Assembly (NCBI RefSeq): GCF_022809355.1
Contig: NZ_JAKZMM010000002.1
Location: 62,001 to 126,000 of the forward strand
Source of the DNA: Parabacteroides faecalis
GTDB taxonomy: Bacteria; Bacteroidota; Bacteroidia; Bacteroidales; Tannerellaceae
DNA length: 64,000 bases
Direction of reading: 5' to 3'
Below are positions 63,554-64,000 of the stretch, piece after piece. Under the pieces are notes generated by a model. The model saw only the letters and a list, made by a program, of their open reading frames with translations, ran no database searches and was not told the origin of the DNA. Position numbers and translations under genes: made by a program. The first letter of the stretch is position 1. Each line of letters starts with the position of its first letter.

Positions 63554-64000
63554 CTATCGATTCCATTCCGTAAAAGGATGTTGGGTCAGCATTGAATTGT
63601 AATACCGACGGTCGCCGGTCACTTCCTTTCCGGCCCAAGCAGGCATGACAAAAGGTTCCTCTTCTGCCTTCAACTCAATCTCTGCCATTACCAGTCCTTC
63701 GTTAGCTCCATGGAAAACATCAATTTCCCATACATGATTCCCGACTTTGGCTAAATGGCGTACCTTATCAATCGCACCCGGCTCACAAAGACGAAGCAAT
63801 TGTTCGGCATCTTCCAACGGGATTGCCTGTTCGAACTCATACCGGCTCATTCCTTTCTCGTCAGAAGGACCTTTGATCGTCAGGAATCCGTTCTGATCCT
63901 GAATCCGGACACGAACCGTCTTTCCCGGCTGCGAACAGATGTAGCCCTGAACAATCCGCTTGCTGGCATATACATCCGCCGAGAAATCGCCCGTAACCAA
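63554..64000 (-). CDS. CYTH-domain protein, 5' end cut by window edge
   Basis: 148 codons are visible, running off the right edge; the first codon in view (TTG at 64000) is not the real start. CYTH triphosphatase/adenylate-cyclase-fold features are RIVQGYICSQPGKTVRVRIQ, NGFLTIKGPSDEKGMSRYEF, WEIDVFHGANEGLVMAEIEL and AGKEVTGDRRYYNSMLTQHP. The missing part should be about 5-15 residues and hold the initial ExExK metal-binding motif. Bacterial members hydrolyse inorganic triphosphate or have unknown substrates. It is upstream of the S46 peptidase on the same strand, 115 bp apart. Confidence 0.85.
   Translation of the reverse strand: MVTGDFSADVYASKRIVQGYICSQPGKTVRVRIQDQNGFLTIKGPSDEKGMSRYEFEQAIPLEDAEQLLRLCEPGAIDKVRHLAKVGNHVWEIDVFHGANEGLVMAEIELKAEEEPFVMPAWAGKEVTGDRRYYNSMLTQHPFTEWNR

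Overview
The window is chromosomal DNA of a gut-type Bacteroidales bacterium, most likely Parabacteroides or a close Tannerellaceae relative. Evidence for this: three SusC/SusD outer-membrane pairs, an ECF sigma/FecR regulator pair, DUF4837, DUF6261 and 6-bladed beta-propeller lipoproteins, S9B and S46 dipeptidyl peptidases, and many genes preceded by the Bacteroidetes -7 promoter box TAnnTTTG. No phage, insertion sequence or CRISPR array is visible. The assignment is by protein recognition only; no database search was run.

Layout. 1-10.3 kb: a visibly AT-rich accessory locus on the minus strand with two tandem SusC/SusD pairs and a truncated lipoprotein, behind a long leader that may encode a 31-residue peptide. 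10.9-31.4 kb: core genes, including DPP-IV and lipA, a membrane protein with a Nudix-like tail, a YfcE-type phosphoesterase, ppk1 with a membrane-anchored coiled-coil/HTH protein, a DUF4837 lipoprotein, an RsmF-like methyltransferase divergent from an RsmI-like one, a WbpD-like acetyltransferase, gltX-waaA, a 7TM-HD phosphodiesterase, a low-molecular-weight phosphatase and priA. 31.4-41 kb: envelope proteins with three intact 6-bladed beta-propeller genes and one decayed relic, a porin-like barrel, tRNA-Thr(CGT), a TIM-barrel isomerase and a GH30 glycosidase. 41.3-42.1 kb: a DUF6261 gene. 42.2-49.4 kb: a regulatory unit sigma - FecR - STN-type SusC - SusD. 49.7-64 kb: hisS, mnmA, a MATE exporter, a CBM9-like lipoprotein with a gamma carbonic anhydrase, an Xaa-Pro aminopeptidase, galM, hemW, a zeta-toxin-like kinase with a small overlapping partner, an S46 dipeptidyl peptidase and a truncated CYTH protein.

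How they work together. The SusC/SusD units import oligosaccharides or glycopeptides. The 42-49 kb unit carries its own trans-envelope switch: the STN domain of SusC signals through FecR to the sigma factor. DPP-IV, the S46 peptidase and the Xaa-Pro aminopeptidase together suggest peptide scavenging.

The most unusual signal is a set of five non-coding tandem arrays in four intergenic regions (18.6, 28.7, 41.1 and 58.8-59.0 kb). Their sequences differ from locus to locus. Their periods (about 21-22, 32, 41 and 42 bp) are close to whole multiples of the DNA helical repeat, and four of the five carry short palindromes spaced about 21 bp apart. I know of no described element that fits. Other points of interest are a C8 tract in the first codons of the STN-type SusC, a toxin-antitoxin-like pair in reversed order, and abutting divergent promoters at 21.67 kb.
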